Assembly (NCBI GenBank): GCA_044234625.1
Contig: JBIIIP010000002.1
Location: 24,793-88,792, forward strand
DNA: 64,000 bases
DNA from: CACORA01 sp044234625
GTDB lineage: Bacteria; Planctomycetota; Planctomycetia; Pirellulales; UBA1268
Direction: 5' to 3'
Part shown: one piece after another, positions 16,894 through 25,276 of the stretch
Layout: each line of letters starts with the position of its first letter
Numbering within the stretch: position 1 is the stretch's first letter
Translations under genes and position numbers: made by a program
Notes under the pieces: generated by a model
Seen by the model: the letters and a program-made list of their open reading frames with translations, nothing else
Told to the model about the DNA's origin: nothing
Databases searched by the model: none

Positions 16894-17561
16894 TCTCGAT
16901 CAGCGTGATCGTACCGGCGCATCAGGCAGCCGCCACCATTGGCGAGACGCTGGCGAGCGTGCGCGGCCAATCGCGGGCGGCAGATGAACTGCTCGTCGTA
17001 GACGACGGCTCGACCGACGCCACTGGGGCGATCGCCACGGCGGCCGGGGCGAAGGTGATAAGCCGACCCAATGGCGGCGTGGCCGCGGCGCTGAACGCCG
17101 GCCTGGCGGCGGCCCTGGGCGATCTCGTTGCGTTTCTCGACGCCGATGATCTGTGGGCGCCCGATTGCCTGCGATTGCATGAGCACTCTCTCATCGACCA
17201 CCCCGACGCGGCGGGCTCGGTTGCCCGGTTCAGCGAGTTTGTCTGTCCGACGCTTGCCGCCAATGTGGCCGCGCGGTTCGCGCCGCGGACGAATCAGCCG
17301 GCGTGGGTCGCCGGGGGAACGGTCGTACGGCGGGAGGCGTTCGAGCGGGCCGGCCCGCTCGACGAGTCGCTCCGCGTTGGCGCGTGGGTCGAGTGGGTCG
17401 ATCGGGCCCGGCACGCCGGCTGCACGTTCAAAATGATCGACTCACTGCTGCTCCTGCGACGGCTGCGACCGGGCACGCTGAGCCAGGCCGCGTCCCGCAA
17501 CGCCGATCTTCTGGCGGTGGCCAGGGCGGCCATCGCCCGACGCGGTTCAACTTCGTCATGA
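16890..17561 (+). CDS. Family 2 glycosyltransferase (second of two)
   Basis: A 223-residue GT-A enzyme beginning ISISVIVPAHQAAATIGETL. It has LLVVDDGSTDATG, NGGVAAALNAGLAAALGD and the FLDADDLW metal site. The acceptor motif near the C-terminus is VGAWVEWVDRARHAG, less acidic than in its neighbour (EW in place of ED). It may therefore differ in activity. It is shorter than most GT2 enzymes and has no membrane helix. Both ends overlap adjacent genes by ATGA. Confidence 0.87.
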   Translation: MISISVIVPAHQAAATIGETLASVRGQSRAADELLVVDDGSTDATGAIATAAGAKVISRPNGGVAAALNAGLAAALGDLVAFLDADDLWAPDCLRLHEHSLIDHPDAAGSVARFSEFVCPTLAANVAARFAPRTNQPAWVAGGTVVRREAFERAGPLDESLRVGAWVEWVDRARHAGCTFKMIDSLLLLRRLRPGTLSQAASRNADLLAVARAAIARRGSTSS

Positions 17562-18988
17562 GCACCTCCACCGAGTCCGTCGCCGCGCCCCACGGTGGGC
17601 TGGATTTGCTTGTGCGAGCGGCGCTCGCGCCACTGGACGATGCCCGCACGGCGTGGCGCCGCTGGCGGGCTACGCATGACCTCGACGCCACGTCGTGGAG
17701 CGAGGTCCGGATCCTCGCGGCCGTCGCGGGGCGGATCGGCGTGCTGGAGGAGGACGCCGATGTTCGGCCGCGGATCGAGGGCATCCGCAAGTTTCTCTGG
17801 GTGCATACCCAGATGTGCCTCGAGCCGGCAGGGCCCGGGCTCGCCGCCGTCGTCAGCAGCGGCATCCCGGTGCTCCTCATGAAGGGTGCGGCACGCGTGG
17901 TCGCGGATCCGAAGAGCGCCCACGAGCGGCTGATCCGCGACGTCGATGCGCTCGTTCCACTCGGCAGCGAGGAACGGGCGCTCGATCTGCTCAGGGCCGC
18001 GGGCTGGACGCTGTCCGAACCACGCTGGGCCGTCAAGGCGCGGGCGGCGGGGAAGGTGGCCGGCCACCACGCGTGGACGCTCACCAAGGGCCGCTCGGAG
18101 ATAGACCTGCACCACTTCTCAAATCACCTCAACCGGCTGACCGGCGACGACGACGGCCTGTGGCGGCGGGCCAGCAAGGCGACGTGGCGCGGCGTGACGG
18201 TGCACCTGCCATCGCCGGCAGATGCACTCGTGCTCGCGGTGACACATGGCGTGCGCTGGTCGCTCGATGGCGCGGCGGACTGGACGGTCGATGCGGCACA
18301 CCTCTTGGACGCAGGATCGATCGACTGGGATATCGTGCTCGACGAGGCCGAGTCACGCCTGCTGCACGCCGTGCTCCACGCCGGGCTCGCTTATCTCGCA
18401 GGACCCCTCGGGCGGCACGTGCCGCCCGACGTGCTCGATTCGCTCGCCTGCAAGACGAACGATCTTGCCCGTCAGGAACTTGCAGTCTATGCCGCGAACG
18501 CCGGTCCGCGCACTCGTGCGGAGCAGGAGATTGGCTTCGAAATGGCGGCGCTCCGAGCATGCTCTCGGGCAGGCCTCACCGCACCGGCCAGCGACACATG
18601 CTTCCTCGCCGAAGCGCTCGCGGCTGGCAACGGAATGATCGCACCCGGGAGCAACCTGATCACCTGCGTGATCCCACAGACCACCATCCGCGACTGGCTG
18701 CTGGTTCAGATCGAGCTCGATGCAACCTCTCTTCCGGCGGCGGTAGCCCTCACCGCTCGACTCGAGGCACCGGGTCTCGTCGTCGGATACGGCCCGGGTG
18801 CGATCCACCAGACGGCGGGCGGACGCAAGGTCGTACGGTTTCGCTGCAAGTTGCCGGGTGCCCTCGTCGTGCTCCGCCACCTCGGACAGATGACCGTCCA
18901 ACTCCGGTCTCATGGCAAAGCGTTTTCGGAACCGACGCACGTGCCGATCACCGTGACCTGGCACCGGCTCTTCAGAGAGAAAACCTGA
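17558..18988 (+). CDS. Nucleotidyltransferase-like protein (NTP_transf_5 type)
   Basis: A 476-residue protein matching the uncharacterised nucleotidyltransferase family PF14907. PVLLMKGAA (105-112) is followed by RLIRDVDALVPLGS (124-137), where R-D-V-D-x-L-V is the metal-binding strand. GRSEIDLHH follows near residue 180 as the third acidic site. A helical middle and a beta-rich C-terminal domain of about 90 residues follow. Family members accompany lasso-peptide and PqqD/HprK-like loci, but their reaction is unknown to me. ATG 17558 overlaps the preceding stop. A longer in-frame start at 17303 lies inside the GT2 gene and is rejected. It is the last gene of the coupled operon. Confidence 0.82.
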   Translation: MSTSTESVAAPHGGLDLLVRAALAPLDDARTAWRRWRATHDLDATSWSEVRILAAVAGRIGVLEEDADVRPRIEGIRKFLWVHTQMCLEPAGPGLAAVVSSGIPVLLMKGAARVVADPKSAHERLIRDVDALVPLGSEERALDLLRAAGWTLSEPRWAVKARAAGKVAGHHAWTLTKGRSEIDLHHFSNHLNRLTGDDDGLWRRASKATWRGVTVHLPSPADALVLAVTHGVRWSLDGAADWTVDAAHLLDAGSIDWDIVLDEAESRLLHAVLHAGLAYLAGPLGRHVPPDVLDSLACKTNDLARQELAVYAANAGPRTRAEQEIGFEMAALRACSRAGLTAPASDTCFLAEALAAGNGMIAPGSNLITCVIPQTTIRDWLLVQIELDATSLPAAVALTARLEAPGLVVGYGPGAIHQTAGGRKVVRFRCKLPGALVVLRHLGQMTVQLRSHGKAFSEPTHVPITVTWHRLFREKT

Positions 18989-19141
18989 GGGTGACGTGGA
19001 AGATTTCCACTGGACGGAGGGCCTCGCGGCCGGTGCCGTGCTCGCCGCCCGAGGACCCACGGTATTTTTTCACGAGCGCGGCCACGTCGGCGACGAGGTC
19101 GCGAAACATCTCGAGGCCCACCGCCGATCGCGAAGCAAGGC

Positions 19142-19211
19142 CGCGTGGCTCACAACCCTGCTCATCAGCCGGGAAATGGTTGAGGAATGGCCATGGAATG
19201 CGTACCCTTCG
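19142..19211 (+). repeat. 70-bp element shared with 14443-14512
   Basis: This is the second copy of the intergenic element, about 60 bases upstream of the glycosidase-like gene start. The rest of the 282-base gap between 18989 and 19270 shows no convincing gene. A 77-codon frame from 18996 across it has no ribosome binding site or family resemblance. Confidence 0.45.
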
Positions 19212-19270
19212 AACGCCCGCGGACCATGACGGTCGGGACACGGATTCGCAGGGCCGTTTGGGAGAGTCTC

Positions 19271-20443
19271 ATGAAGCAGTGTCCGCTGCAGGCCGGCGCC
19301 GCCCGCCGTCGTGTTCTCCTCGCGGTTTGGCTCGGGCTGTTCATGGCTCCGCCGGCCGTGGTCGCGTCGGAGCCGCCGGCCGTGCGCGGTCGCGTGTTCA
19401 TCGACCGGCTGACCGCGGCGTGGCAGTCACAGCAGGTCCAGGAGGCCTGCATCGTGCCGAATCCGAAGGATCCGGAAAAGCTCGTCATGTTCTATTCCGG
19501 CGTTCCCGCGGCGGACCGTGGAACCTGCGCCTTCGGCAAGGCATGGGCGCTGAAGTCGGATCCCTTCACGTGGCATCAGGATCCCGCAAACCCGATCTTC
19601 TCTCCGGCGGGAGCAAACGCGTGGGACGGCAAAAGCATCCGTCTCGATGCCGTGCTCTACATTCCCGAAGAGCAGGCCTACTACATCTACTACTCCGGGG
19701 CCCGCACGTCGGTGCAGGATCGGATCGGACTTGCGATATGCCCGGTGGGGCAAGACGGCTACTCGGAGATCACGCCGGCGACCATCAAGCGGTGGGGAAC
19801 GGCTCCTGTGCTCGCTCCGGAGGCGGCGGCACCGTTTCACGAGGAGATGGCTTCACAGGCCGCGGTGATCCGGGAGTGGAACGCGGAGGTGAACCGCTGG
19901 GACTGGACGATGTACTACTCCTACCGAGGCAAGGACGGTGTCTTGCCGGGAATTCGGCTGGCCACATCGGTCGATGGCAAGACGTGGACGCGTCACTTCA
20001 ACCGCGAGGATCCGCGTGGCATGGGGCAGATCTTCGCATCCGTGCCCAATGCCTACTACGAATGGCATCAGATCTTCAAAGTCAACGACACCTACGTGCT
20101 CTCGATCGAGGTGGGCGTCGAGAAGGGCCAGCGCTGGCGGCCGGTGCTCGCGGTGAGCAAGTCGCCCCGCTCCGGCTGGCGGCAGTTGCCGGTCGACACC
20201 GTGTTGCAGACCGGATGGAGCGGGTTGTATCGCGATGACGCCATGTACCACGTGGCCACGCCGGCCTTTTACCCGATCGATGGCCGGTGGTATCTGTACG
20301 CGCAGGCCTGCCCGCTGCCGGAGAACCGCAACTACATCGACGGGGCGTGGGGCCTGTGGGTCGTCGAGTGCGGGCGTCGCATCCCCACGCTGCCGGGCTA
20401 TGCAGAAGTCTGGGTGCCGGGGCTTCCCCAGCCTGTCCGCTGA
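19271..20443 (+). CDS. Secreted beta-propeller glycosidase-like protein
   Basis: A 390-residue protein with a long signal peptide (MKQCPLQAGAARRRVLLAVW through about residue 36). The body repeats the D-x-W and Y-x-Y-Y-S patterns of five-bladed GH43/GH32/GH130-type propellers: VMFYSGVPAADRGTC, YYIYYSGARTSVQDR, WTMYYSYRGKDG, LATSVDGKTWTRHF and DGRWYLYAQAC. The acidic active-site residues cannot be assigned with confidence. ATG 19271 has GGAGAG 5 bases upstream. In-frame starts upstream add a basic, non-hydrophobic stretch. It would act on glycans outside the cytoplasm. It follows the PqqD-like operon but probably has its own promoter. Confidence 0.75.
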   Translation: MKQCPLQAGAARRRVLLAVWLGLFMAPPAVVASEPPAVRGRVFIDRLTAAWQSQQVQEACIVPNPKDPEKLVMFYSGVPAADRGTCAFGKAWALKSDPFTWHQDPANPIFSPAGANAWDGKSIRLDAVLYIPEEQAYYIYYSGARTSVQDRIGLAICPVGQDGYSEITPATIKRWGTAPVLAPEAAAPFHEEMASQAAVIREWNAEVNRWDWTMYYSYRGKDGVLPGIRLATSVDGKTWTRHFNREDPRGMGQIFASVPNAYYEWHQIFKVNDTYVLSIEVGVEKGQRWRPVLAVSKSPRSGWRQLPVDTVLQTGWSGLYRDDAMYHVATPAFYPIDGRWYLYAQACPLPENRNYIDGAWGLWVVECGRRIPTLPGYAEVWVPGLPQPVR

Positions 20444-20479
20444 GACCGCGGCCGGGAGATCACGCCGGCAGGTCTTCCC

Positions 20480-22108
20480 TCATCGGGCGGCGGCCTGGGG
20501 CTGGGCCTCGCCGTGATGCGTGCGGGCCAGATGGTCGACGAATTCGCGGCTCGCCGCCTGGAGCACGAACACCTCGCTGGCGGCCTGCGGCGCGCCGTGC
20601 GGACGGACGATGCAGATCACCTCGGCCTTGCCTCCATGCTGGCGGACATGCTGGAGGAGAGCCTGCTCGCCGGCAGACAGGGGCGTCGCGGCCCCGTCGT
20701 TCGCACCGCGGTCCGATGCCGTCGCGGCCGTGGGCACCGCAGCGGCGCGGTCGCGGCGATCGAGCGCCACCTTCGGCATCTCCTCGGGCATATTCGGCAC
20801 CACGTCGCCGCCGCTCTCGGCCATGCCCGCACTGGGATACGTGCTCCGGTAGACGAATGCCAGGCCCGACTCATCGAGCTGCTCGTGGATGGCGGCGAGG
20901 GCGGCGAACAGCCCTTCGTTGTCGGCGGGATCGGCGGCGTTGCACACGCCGATGAGCGTGCCATCGAGGCCGAACAGGCCGCCGCCGCTGCGGCCCTGTA
21001 CCGGCTGGCCGGCCACCTGCACGTTGGCCGGGCCGAGATATTTGTCGACGCCGGTAATCCGGCTGTAGAGGAGCGTAGGGTCGTCGCCGCCGTTGCAGCC
21101 CACCGTCACGACCGGCTCGCCGGACTTCGTGATGCGGTCGGTGCCACCGACGCGCATCGGTTCGATCACCACGTCGGTGAAGATGCTGACGAGCGCCACA
21201 TCGCGCTTCAGATCCCAGGCCACCACCTGGCCGGCCACGCCGCGCGGTCCGTTCGGCCCGAAGAGGTCCACCTCGACGCGTCCCTTGCCCTGTGAATCCC
21301 GGAAGATGTGGCCGCAGGTGAGGATCAGCGCCTCGCCCTGGCGGCAGTCGATCACCGTGCCTGTGCCGCGCGACATGCCGCTGGCGTCGTCGACGCGGAG
21401 CCGCGCGGTCGCCTGGAGGAGTTTCCGCTCGAAGGCCGCGCGGTCTTGGGGACTGATCGGGGCGGAGCTGGTCGCGGCCGGCGTGGGAACCGGCGCCGTC
21501 GCGCCGTCGTCGTGCGACATGGCCACGGGCTCGGCGGAAACCCGCGCCGGGCCGGCGACGAGGGCTGCGGCCGGCGGCGGCACGGCAACGGTGGGCTCCA
21601 GGGCCAGCGGCCCGGCGGCGGGCGTCGCTGGAAGGGGTATGCCGGGGATGGGAGCCGGGCGCTCCTGCGGGGGAGCCACGGCCGGCAAGGCGGCCAGGCC
21701 GAGTGGCTCGCGGCTCTTGGCGAGGAGTTTTTCCAGTTCGACGCGCGAGGTGGCGCCGTTGATACGACCCACTTCCTGTCCCTTTACGAGCAGCACGTAA
21801 CACGGCACGCCCGTCACGCCGAACCGCCTGACGAGATCCTGCTCCCGGTCGGCGTCGACATGCCGCACGAGCCAGCCGGCGGCCGTGATCTCGCCGATGA
21901 CGGGCGCCATCTGCCGGCAGGGGCCGCACCATGAGGCCGCGAAATCGAGCAGCACCACATCGCCCTGCACGGCGGCTTGGGCCGCATCACCGCCCGAAAT
22001 GCCGAGGTTGCGATTGATGAGGGGGTCGGCGTGGGCCGTGGTCGCGGCCGCACCCCAGAAGCAGGCGGCCATGGCGCCGCACGCGACTGCTCTCGAGACG
22101 ATTGTCAT
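20480..22108 (-). CDS. Secreted thioredoxin-trypsin-like protease fusion
   Basis: A 542-residue protein. A signal peptide ends in TTAHA. A thioredoxin domain follows (about 30-135) with WCGPC at 60-64 and cis-proline VPCYVLL. After a Pro/Ala-rich linker (about 140-220) comes a trypsin-like domain with H267 (TCGHIF), D303 (KRDVALV) and S374 (GRSGGGLFG). The C-terminal 100 residues are Ala-rich and unassigned. All catalytic residues of both domains are present. Joining a redox domain to a serine protease suggests disulfide-linked substrate handling in the periplasm. ATG 22108 is chosen because it starts the signal peptide. It is divergent from metG and convergent with the glycosidase-like gene. 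Confidence 0.85.
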   Translation of the reverse strand: MTIVSRAVACGAMAACFWGAAATTAHADPLINRNLGISGGDAAQAAVQGDVVLLDFAASWCGPCRQMAPVIGEITAAGWLVRHVDADREQDLVRRFGVTGVPCYVLLVKGQEVGRINGATSRVELEKLLAKSREPLGLAALPAVAPPQERPAPIPGIPLPATPAAGPLALEPTVAVPPPAAALVAGPARVSAEPVAMSHDDGATAPVPTPAATSSAPISPQDRAAFERKLLQATARLRVDDASGMSRGTGTVIDCRQGEALILTCGHIFRDSQGKGRVEVDLFGPNGPRGVAGQVVAWDLKRDVALVSIFTDVVIEPMRVGGTDRITKSGEPVVTVGCNGGDDPTLLYSRITGVDKYLGPANVQVAGQPVQGRSGGGLFGLDGTLIGVCNAADPADNEGLFAALAAIHEQLDESGLAFVYRSTYPSAGMAESGGDVVPNMPEEMPKVALDRRDRAAAVPTAATASDRGANDGAATPLSAGEQALLQHVRQHGGKAEVICIVRPHGAPQAASEVFVLQAASREFVDHLARTHHGEAQPQAAAR

Positions 22109-22262
22109 CCGAACGGGCTCCGAAAAAGGCCGGTGAAAGGCGGGCGGATGGTGCCGCCGGCGCCCCGTCGCCACAAGATCACTTTCACACTCCGTGCGGA
22201 AGAAAACGGCCTTGCCCCGTCGACCCCATTTCCGCCCCGTTTCCCCGTTTGCGCTCGGTTTC

Positions 22263-22268
22263 TACAAT
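22263..22268 (+). promoter_or_regulatory. Putative -10 hexamer TACAAT of a leaderless metG promoter
   Basis: Exactly 6 bases separate TACAAT from ATG 22275, which places the expected transcription start on the A of the start codon. No Shine-Dalgarno motif precedes the gene. Confidence 0.5.
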
Positions 22269-22274
22269 CCGCCC

Positions 22275-24365
22275 ATGTCCGAACGCCGCATTCTCGTCAC
22301 CTCGGCCCTCCCTTACGCCAACGGCCACATCCACCTCGGCCATCTCGTCGAGTACATCCAGACCGACATCTTCGTCCGCTTCCAGAAACTCCGCGGCCAC
22401 CGGGCGATCTATCTGTGTGCCGACGACACCCACGGCACGGCGATCATGATTCGCGCCCGGGCCGAGGGGCGGAGCGAACAGGACTTGATCCGTTCGATGC
22501 AGGCCGCGCATCTCGCCGACTTCGCCGGCTTCGAGATCGAGTTCGACCACTACGGCACCACCGACAGCCCCGCCAATCGCCGCCTGTGCGGGGAGATCTG
22601 GCAGGCCCTCCGTGAGCAGGGCCTCGTGGTGTCGCGCGAGGTGCAGCAACTCTTCGACCCGCAGGCCGGCGTGTTTCTCGCCGACCGGTTCGTCCGTGGC
22701 ACCTGCCCGCGCTGCCAGGCGACCGACCAATATGGCGATGCCTGCGAGCAATGCGGGGCGACGTATGGCCCGGCCGATCTCATCGATCCGGTGAGCACGC
22801 TCTCCGGCGCCCGACCGGAGGTGCGGTCGGCCGAACACCTCTTCGTGACGATCGAGAAGCTGCACGGCTTCCTCGACCGCTGGACGAAGTCGTCGGGGGC
22901 CCTCGATCCGCGGATCGCCAACTATCTCGCCGGCCACTTTCTCGGTGAGCCGCTCCGCGACTGGGATATCTCCCGCCCCGCCCCCTACTTCGGCTTCGAG
23001 ATCCCGGACGCACCGGGACACTACTGGTATGTGTGGTTCGACGCTCCCATCGGCTACATCGCCGCCACGAGCGAATGGTGCGCCGCCCACGGCGAGTCGC
23101 TGGCCGCATGGTGGCACCGCGGCGGGGCGAACGAGCCGCCCGCCGAGATCCACCATTTCATCGGCAAGGACATCACCTATTTCCACACCCTCTTCTGGCC
23201 CGCCATGCTCGAGGCCGCGGGACTCGCGCTGCCGACGAAGGTCCGCGTCCACGGCTTCCTCACCGTGAACGGCCAGAAGATGTCGAAGAGCCGGGGCACG
23301 TTTCTGCTGGCCCGCACGTATCTCGACCACCTCGATCCGGGCGGCCTCCGTTACTACTACGCCAGCAAACTCTCCGGGGGCATCGACGACCTCGATCTGA
23401 ACCTCGACGAATTCACCGCGAAGGTGAACGCGGACCTGGTGGGCAAGGTGGTGAATCTCGCCAGCCGGACGGCACGGTGGTTGGAGGCCACGGGCCTTGC
23501 CGCCACCTATCCCGACGATGGCGGGCTCTTCGCCCAGGCCGCCGCCGATGGCGAGGAGATCGCCGCCGCCTACGAAGCCTGCGACTTCGCCCGCGCGATG
23601 CGGGCGATCATGCTCGCCGCCGACCGGGCCAACGCCTATGTCGATGCCAAACAGCCGTGGAAACTAGCCAAGGCGGGGCCGGCCAGCGCCGCCACGCTGC
23701 AGGACGTGGCCAGCGTGGCCATCAACCTGTTCCGCCAACTCGCCGTCTACCTCGCCCCGGTCCTGCCGCGGCTCGCCGCGCAGGCTGGCGAACTCGTCGG
23801 CGGCCCGATCAAACACTGGGCTGAGTCGCAGCGGCCCCTCGCCGGCATGCCCGTCGGCACCTTCGTCCCGATGATGCGCCGCGTCGAAGCGCCGCAGGTC
23901 GAGGCCTTGCTCGCCGCATCACGCGAGCCGGCCGCACCAGCCCCCTCTTCCCTCCCTGCCACGAAAGGATCCGCCGCCATGACCGCATCCACCATCGATT
24001 CGGGAGAGCCGCTCGCCGCCGAACCGCTCGCTGCGCAATGCACGATCGACGACTTTGCCAAGGTCGATCTCCGCGTGGCGCGGATCATCGCCGCCGAGGA
24101 AGTGCCCGAGGCCAAGAAGTTGCTCAAGCTCACCGTCAGCCTGGGAGGCGATGCCACGCGGACCGTGTTCGCGGGGATCAAGGGCTTCCACGAGCCCGCA
24201 GCCCTCGTCGGCCGGCTGGTGGTGGTGGTGGCCAACCTCGCGCCGCGCCAGATGAAGTTCGGCCTCAGCGAGGGCATGGTGGTGGCGGCCAGCGGCGCCG
24301 GCAGCGCGGGCGTGTTCCTGCTCTCGCCCGACGCGGGAGCGCTGCCGGGGATGCGGCTGCGGTAA
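22275..24365 (+). CDS. metG: Methionyl-tRNA synthetase with C-terminal tRNA-binding domain
   Basis: A 696-residue class I synthetase. The ATP-binding motifs are PYANGHIHLGHL (HIGH-type) and GQKMSKSRG (KMSKS). A zinc knuckle CPRCQATDQYGDACEQCG lies in the connective insertion. After the anticodon-binding helical domain, a linker leads to a C-terminal OB-fold (IDDFAKVDLRVARIIAAEEV, LAPRQMKFGLSEGMVVA) like the EMAP/Trbp111 dimerisation domain. ATG 22275 starts the conserved ERRILVTSALPY. It charges tRNA-Met. Repeat copy B begins 33 bases past the stop. Confidence 0.97.
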   Translation: MSERRILVTSALPYANGHIHLGHLVEYIQTDIFVRFQKLRGHRAIYLCADDTHGTAIMIRARAEGRSEQDLIRSMQAAHLADFAGFEIEFDHYGTTDSPANRRLCGEIWQALREQGLVVSREVQQLFDPQAGVFLADRFVRGTCPRCQATDQYGDACEQCGATYGPADLIDPVSTLSGARPEVRSAEHLFVTIEKLHGFLDRWTKSSGALDPRIANYLAGHFLGEPLRDWDISRPAPYFGFEIPDAPGHYWYVWFDAPIGYIAATSEWCAAHGESLAAWWHRGGANEPPAEIHHFIGKDITYFHTLFWPAMLEAAGLALPTKVRVHGFLTVNGQKMSKSRGTFLLARTYLDHLDPGGLRYYYASKLSGGIDDLDLNLDEFTAKVNADLVGKVVNLASRTARWLEATGLAATYPDDGGLFAQAAADGEEIAAAYEACDFARAMRAIMLAADRANAYVDAKQPWKLAKAGPASAATLQDVASVAINLFRQLAVYLAPVLPRLAAQAGELVGGPIKHWAESQRPLAGMPVGTFVPMMRRVEAPQVEALLAASREPAAPAPSSLPATKGSAAMTASTIDSGEPLAAEPLAAQCTIDDFAKVDLRVARIIAAEEVPEAKKLLKLTVSLGGDATRTVFAGIKGFHEPAALVGRLVVVVANLAPRQMKFGLSEGMVVAASGAGSAGVFLLSPDAGALPGMRLR

Positions 24366-24799
24366 TTGCTGCTTCACGGAAATGCGCCATCCATGGCCCG
24401 CTTTCCAGTGAACCAGACCAGGGGAGGGGATGCCCATGCCCTGAGAGCCGGGCTGTGGGAGCAAGCGAAGACAGGATGTCGAAGCGCAGCGGACACGCAG
24501 TGAGCGGATGCCACGAAGGCATCCGTGAACGTCCGGCGACGGGGCTGGGCGTTCCCGACCAGCGAAACGCACGAGGTTCAATTGGGAGCCGTATGAGCCC
24601 TCGCCACACAAATGACCTCCGCCATCCATGGCCGGCATTTCCTTGCCAGCCATCGCGTCTGGAGTGTCGGTCGTGTCCACCTCGGTTCGATCGGCCTCAG
24701 CCGCACTTACCGTGCCCACGACACCACGGCGCGGTACGATTTCTCCAGTTTTATTGCACACTTCCTAGCTGGACGCCACTTGCTCCGAGGAGGCTCGCC
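24366..24799. other. 434-bp gene-free stretch holding repeat copy B
   Basis: No gene is supported between metG and the UspA gene. It contains repeat copy B (24399-24597) and a 14-bp exact direct repeat CGCCATCCATGGCC at 24385-24398 and 24620-24633. The first copy abuts the repeat and the second lies 22 bases beyond its other end. Downstream there is a TACGAT-like hexamer about 60 bases before the UspA start. Confidence 0.6.
24399..24597 (-). repeat. Dispersed 199-bp repeat, copy B
   Basis: Reverse-complement match to 11214-11412 with about 14 mismatches and no gaps. The central hairpin is weakened by one change (CGGATGCC-TTCGT-GGCATCCG remains). It lies between two genes in the same direction, so it is not simply a bidirectional terminator. 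Confidence 0.85.
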
Positions 24800-25264
24800 A
24801 TGGCACAGAAAACGATCCTTTTTCCCACTGATTTCTCCCTCGCCAGCGACGCGGCGCTGAAGCATGCCGAAGCGCTCGCCAAGCAGACGGGAGCCAAACT
24901 CCTCATCGTGCACGTCGAGGAGCCACCGCTCGCCTACGGCGGCGGCGAGCTCTACTACGGCATCCCCGAGCCGAACTCGGAGCGGATCCTGAAGATGCTC
25001 GAAGACGTCAGGCCGAAAGACCCCACGGTGGCCTTCACACACCGGCTCACCATGGGGGATCCGGCCGGTGAGATCCTGCGGATCGCGGGCGACGAACGAG
25101 TGGAAATGATCGTCCTCGGCACCCACGGCCGGACGGGCATGACGCGGCTGCTGATGGGGAGCGTGGCCGAGGCGGTTGTCCGCCGCGCGCCCTGCCCCGT
25201 GCTCGTCTACCGGGAGGCCGCCGGGGCGCTCGCCGCCAAGCAGCCTGCCGCCATGAAAGGCTGA
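24800..25264 (+). CDS. Universal stress protein (UspA family)
   Basis: A 154-residue single-domain UspA protein. It begins KTILFPTDFSLASDAALKHA and ends with the ATP-binding pattern GTHGRTGMTRLLMGSVAEAV followed by PCPVLVY, the G-2x-G-9x-G-S/T signature of the nucleotide-binding subgroup. Such proteins dimerise in the cytosol and support survival under stress. GAGGAGG lies 6 bases before ATG 24800, an unusually strong ribosome binding site for this window. epmA follows 12 bases after the stop. Confidence 0.93.
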   Translation: MAQKTILFPTDFSLASDAALKHAEALAKQTGAKLLIVHVEEPPLAYGGGELYYGIPEPNSERILKMLEDVRPKDPTVAFTHRLTMGDPAGEILRIAGDERVEMIVLGTHGRTGMTRLLMGSVAEAVVRRAPCPVLVYREAAGALAAKQPAAMKG

Positions 25265-25276
25265 CTTTAGGCCGCC

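Noticed and set aside
14665..18988. A standard lasso-peptide cluster
   Set aside because: PqqD-like, HprK-like and nucleotidyltransferase genes fit, but there is no asparagine-synthetase-like cyclase, no transglutaminase-like protease and no precursor gene.
18996..19229. A 77-codon frame after the nucleotidyltransferase gene
   Set aside because: No ribosome binding site, no family resemblance, and it includes the 70-bp repeated element; the reverse frame is equally open.
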